16,836 nt of DNA from an uncultured Blautia sp. (lineage in GTDB: Bacteria > Bacillota > Clostridia > Lachnospirales > Lachnospiraceae): the NCBI GenBank assembly GCA_934402155.1, contig CAKRTP010000033.1, positions 1-16,836 of the forward strand, given 5' to 3'. Shown here in pieces: positions 14,461 through 16,836 of this stretch (positions are counted from its first letter, which is position 1; each line of letters begins with the position of its first letter). The translations under genes were made by a program, and so were the position numbers. Below the pieces are notes generated by a model. It searched no databases, was not told the origin of the DNA, and saw only the letters and a program-made list of their open reading frames with translations.

Positions 14461-15596
14461 AAAAATGGCTTTTTTTGTCGTTCTGTGGACTCTTTTGTCT
14501 TTCTTTGTCCGGCTGCAGTTTTGAAAATGCACTCGACAAGGTCATATCCTCCAAAGACGAATCACTTCAGAATATCCATCCCGACAGCACCCGTGTCTAC
14601 ATGGATGAAATCCAGGGAACTCTCGAAGACTTTACCGGGAACAAGGTTTCTCTTATCAGTTCTTCTCAGACTTATACTTTTGATGTTTCTCAGGCTGCCC
14701 TGGAATCTGAGGATGGTATGATCCGCGGTGATTCCATCAGTGTAGTCTACGAAGGACAGCTTTCCGATACTGATACTTCAACAGTCCGTGCACTGAAAGT
14801 AGTTGATGACTACTATAAATCAGACTCCCTGAAAGAAAAAACCTCACACGGACAGGTACAGCAGCTTACTGCAAATTCTATTACAGTAAGATCAAGAGGC
14901 GGAAAAACTGCAACTTTCCCAATCACCGGTGCAGAACAGTACTATCAGAACGGAATCAAGGCCGGAAAATGGGTCTACATTCATTACAAGGGAGAGTTCG
15001 ACACTCCTGATCCTGAAAATCCATCCCGGCTTTATGGTTCTCATATCAAGGTTTTCAGTGTCTCCGATATTGACCCGCTTGTTGTACCTGCTCCGACACC
15101 AACACCATCTCAAAGTAACAAGTCCAAAGAAGAAAAAAAACTGCGTGCCGTGATACAGAATATTCAGACTGATATTTTGCAGGTAATGATCGAAAACACC
15201 AATACCCTCCTGAATCTGAATATGTCTGGGATTCCCTGTTATTTCAGTGGCGGACCCGCTTCCGGTTCTCACGTCACCATCACCTATACCGGTGATTTTG
15301 ACGGCAGCTCTTCAGAAAATATTTCTGTTCTCGGAATTACAGGAGATATCCCGGAATCTCTCAGTGAGCATGGAATTTCCTTTACCGTAGCCGGTGATAT
15401 CACAGCCTCTACTTCCGACACGTTCACGATTCTGACCTACGATAATATTTATGTCACCTGCAATATAGAAAATGCTTCTAATTCTTCTACCGGCGGTCTT
15501 CTCAGCGGAAGTTCGGTAAAAGTTACGTTTAATCCGGCAAAATCCCGGAAATCCAACATTATTTCCGCAATGAAAATAGAGGACATGTATGATTGA
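14457..15596 (+). CDS. Lipoprotein with four tandem beta-rich repeats
   Basis: A 379-residue exported lipoprotein. The signal peptide MKKWLFLSFCGLFCLSLSGC has a lipobox LSGC with Cys20 as the lipidated residue. The mature part shows four units of about 67-72 residues (about 50-116, 130-201, 229-295, 306-376). Each follows the plan G-x-I/V...N-x-I/V-T-V...F-x-I/V...G-S-x-V-x-V-x-Y-x-G-D/E, clearest in GDSISVVYEGQL, GKWVYIHYKGEF, GSHVTITYTGDF and GSSVKVTFNPAK. A proline linker PAPTPTPSQS (211-220) splits units 2 and 3. The units look like small OB- or beta-barrel-type folds. It is anchored to the outer leaflet of the membrane. Ligand and role are unknown. It overlaps the GNAT gene (ATGA) and ends 42 nt before a strong terminator. 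Confidence 0.85.
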   Translation: MKKWLFLSFCGLFCLSLSGCSFENALDKVISSKDESLQNIHPDSTRVYMDEIQGTLEDFTGNKVSLISSSQTYTFDVSQAALESEDGMIRGDSISVVYEGQLSDTDTSTVRALKVVDDYYKSDSLKEKTSHGQVQQLTANSITVRSRGGKTATFPITGAEQYYQNGIKAGKWVYIHYKGEFDTPDPENPSRLYGSHIKVFSVSDIDPLVVPAPTPTPSQSNKSKEEKKLRAVIQNIQTDILQVMIENTNTLLNLNMSGIPCYFSGGPASGSHVTITYTGDFDGSSSENISVLGITGDIPESLSEHGISFTVAGDITASTSDTFTILTYDNIYVTCNIENASNSSTGGLLSGSSVKVTFNPAKSRKSNIISAMKIEDMYD

Positions 15597-15638
15597 TCCA
15601 TGTCAGAATAAACAGATACAGTTTCTTTACAGACACAA

Positions 15639-15681
15639 AATGCCATAATCCTCAGCCTGAGAATTATGGCATTCTTTTTTT
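15639..15681. terminator. Two-way Rho-independent terminator
   Basis: An 11-bp stem AATGCCATAAT (15639-15649) / ATTATGGCATT (15663-15673), extended by CTCAG/CTGAG after one internal mismatch, is followed by C and seven T (675-681) on the plus strand for the lipoprotein unit. On the minus strand the mismatch becomes a G-U pair and the stem is followed by TTGTGTCT, so it may also end the amidohydrolase transcript. Confidence 0.9.
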
Positions 15682-16549
15682 AGCTTCGTCTGAATTTTTC
15701 CCGGATGGTTTTTTCGCCCTCCTCAAGCCAGTTCCTCACTTCATCGGAATTTCCCAGAATCTCCTGAAATGCCTGATATTCCTGGCAGATTCCCTCTCCA
15801 TGAAGAACACGATATGCACCGGCATCACTTCCAAGTGCTGTTTTGACTTTTTTTTGAAAGGCTATCCTGACATTCTCTTCCGCATGCCGGATGATCGGAA
15901 GCAAAACTTCATCCTCATATCTTCCACATCCCAGAAGATTACGGACTGTCACCAGTGTCGGAACCCACACGGTATGACTGTCTGCCAGCATGGAAATCGT
16001 CTCCCCATCCATATAATTTCCATGCTCCAGACTGTCTACTCCTGCCTCAATCGCAGCCTGTACCCCATAGATCCCATTGGTATGGCTCATTACAGCCATC
16101 CCCTCCTCATGAGCAATATGCACCATTTCTTTCACTTCTGCCTTATCCAGAGGTGTACCTGTGACTGTACCATGATTTCTGAAATCCAGAAGCCCCGTTG
16201 TCATGATCTTGATAAAATCTGCTGCTTCCGCGGCGGCTTCCCGGACTCTCTGGTGAAATTCTTTCATATTACTGAAACTTCTGCCGACAATCTTTCCATA
16301 ATGTCCCTCTTTATGGATGGCAAAAACAGGTGTCCTATAATCGACCCCGTACTCTTTTGCAATCTGTGCGGCTCTCGCAGAAACTCCATAATTATCTCCG
16401 CCATCGCGCACAAAAAGAACTCCTGCCCTTCTGTAAGCCTCAAAATATTCCCGGATTTTTTCTTCACAGACATTTTTTCTGTTGCGTTCTACTGCCTCAC
16501 GATAATTAATCCCATCCATCAGCATGTGTGCATGACATTCACCAAACAT
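15680..16549 (-). CDS. Amidohydrolase-superfamily metal-dependent hydrolase
   Basis: A 289-residue TIM-barrel hydrolase with all expected metal ligands: the HxH motif ECHAHM (His6, His8), Lys114 in DFIKIMTTG (probable carboxylated Lys), His156 in MSHTNG, His176 in LEHGNY and Asp242 in GSDAGA. It belongs near the imidazolonepropionase/prolidase-like group and should hydrolyse an amide or cyclic amide in the cytosol; the substrate is not predictable. The beta-sandwich that normally flanks the barrel at the N-terminus is missing: the HxH motif starts only five residues from Met. No upstream extension is available, since the stop of the upstream gene is 20 nt before the start. Start: AAGAGGTAG about 5 nt before the ATG. 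It is co-directional with the AlaX-like gene, probably one unit, and ends at the two-way terminator. Confidence 0.88.
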   Translation of the reverse strand: MFGECHAHMLMDGINYREAVERNRKNVCEEKIREYFEAYRRAGVLFVRDGGDNYGVSARAAQIAKEYGVDYRTPVFAIHKEGHYGKIVGRSFSNMKEFHQRVREAAAEAADFIKIMTTGLLDFRNHGTVTGTPLDKAEVKEMVHIAHEEGMAVMSHTNGIYGVQAAIEAGVDSLEHGNYMDGETISMLADSHTVWVPTLVTVRNLLGCGRYEDEVLLPIIRHAEENVRIAFQKKVKTALGSDAGAYRVLHGEGICQEYQAFQEILGNSDEVRNWLEEGEKTIREKFRRS

Positions 16550-16569
16550 TTTTCTACCTCTTGGTTTTA

Positions 16570-16836
16570 TTACTGACGGAAAAATCTGCGGATTTCTTCT
16601 TCGGAAGCCTTCACAGATCCCTGTACGAAGAACGGTTTTCCACCACCTCTCCCATTCAGAGCTGCATTCATTTCTTTTGTGAACTGACGAAGATCACCGT
16701 TTTGCTCACCCATAGCATATTTGTAACTGCCGTCTTCACCTTTTGAGAATACGGCACAGCAGCCGGAGCATTTCTGCATAACGGCATCTGCCATTTTGCG
16801 GATCTGATCTGCCTCCAGCCCGTCATGGAACAGAAG
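16570..16836 (-). CDS. Alanyl-tRNA editing (AlaX)-like DHHA1 domain, 3' end
   Basis: Partial: the frame is open to the right edge, and 88 residues of the C-terminus are present (LLFHDGLEADQIRKMADAVM at the start). They form a DHHA1 domain, with the conserved glycine loop NGRGGGKPFFVQGS near the end and Arg/Asp contacts in GEQNGDLRQFTKEMN before it. This domain ends alanyl-tRNA synthetase and the long form of AlaX, a trans-editing hydrolase that removes Ser or Gly from tRNA-Ala. Because the following gene lies only 20 nt downstream and the ending is typical of AlaX-type proteins, AlaX is favoured over AlaRS, but the rest of the protein is out of view. The stop is TAA at 16570-16572. Confidence 0.8.
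   Translation of the reverse strand, partial: LLFHDGLEADQIRKMADAVMQKCSGCCAVFSKGEDGSYKYAMGEQNGDLRQFTKEMNAALNGRGGGKPFFVQGSVKASEEEIRRFFRQ

Noticed and set aside
15593..16576. Plus-strand open frame of 327 codons
   Set aside because: It lies antisense to the amidohydrolase, which has all metal ligands. The frame's protein has no recognisable motif, is rich in Cys, His and Phe as typical of antisense frames, and runs through the two-way terminator.

Overview
The window looks like chromosomal DNA of a low-to-mid GC Gram-positive anaerobe of the Lachnospiraceae type (Clostridia). The grounds are a Gram-positive Tad (tight adherence) pilus cluster without outer-membrane parts, a DUF5702 protein, a Flp1-like pilin, a DUF6382-like/FHA protein, AGGAGG-type ribosome sites, frequent TTG starts and a PTPTP-linker lipoprotein. 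Placement below family level is not possible by eye.

Layout. 1-361: 5' part of an acidic unknown gene (-), running off the left edge. 402-1472: murG (+), with its own promoter and a terminator. 1503-2459: a HIT-family protein followed by an ECF-like sigma factor (-). 2587-3294: a soluble orphan histidine kinase (+). 3318-3926: a rhomboid protease (-) with its own promoter. 4052-13351: an eleven-gene co-directional tad operon (-). 13352-13698: a divergent regulatory region of about 350 bp. 13699-15596: a GNAT acetyltransferase overlapping a repeat-containing lipoprotein (+). 15639-15681: a two-way terminator. 15680-16836: an amidohydrolase and, upstream, the 3' end of an AlaX/AlaRS-type DHHA1 gene (-).

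The core is the tad operon. In transcription order it encodes an A24 prepilin peptidase, TadZ-like ATPase, TadA/CpaF ATPase, TadB, TadC, Flp pilin, DUF5702 protein, a TadE-like pseudopilin with two metal-binding-like modules, a second A24 peptidase, a second TadE pseudopilin, and an FHA protein with an N-terminal DUF6382-like region. Genes mostly overlap (TTGA, ATGA, 11 nt) or lie within about 50 nt, so one transcript with translational coupling is likely. The Flp pilin is the main fibre subunit, TadE-like proteins are minor pilins, TadA/B/C are motor and platform, TadZ is the localisation factor, the peptidases process prepilins, and FHA may link the machine to Ser/Thr phosphorylation. No CpaB/RcpC, RcpA or TadD gene lies in the cluster.

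The intergenic region holds two divergent sigma-A promoters with perfect TATAAT boxes. The tad mRNA leader (about 110 nt) carries two inverted repeats, one a perfect 16-bp palindrome; the acetyltransferase leader carries another. These are the best candidates for undescribed control elements. The most unusual protein is the TadE-like pseudopilin with duplicated YH-x4-C ... C-x2-C modules. Nothing here looks like an entirely new defence or mobile system, and I see no transposase, CRISPR array, tRNA or rRNA.
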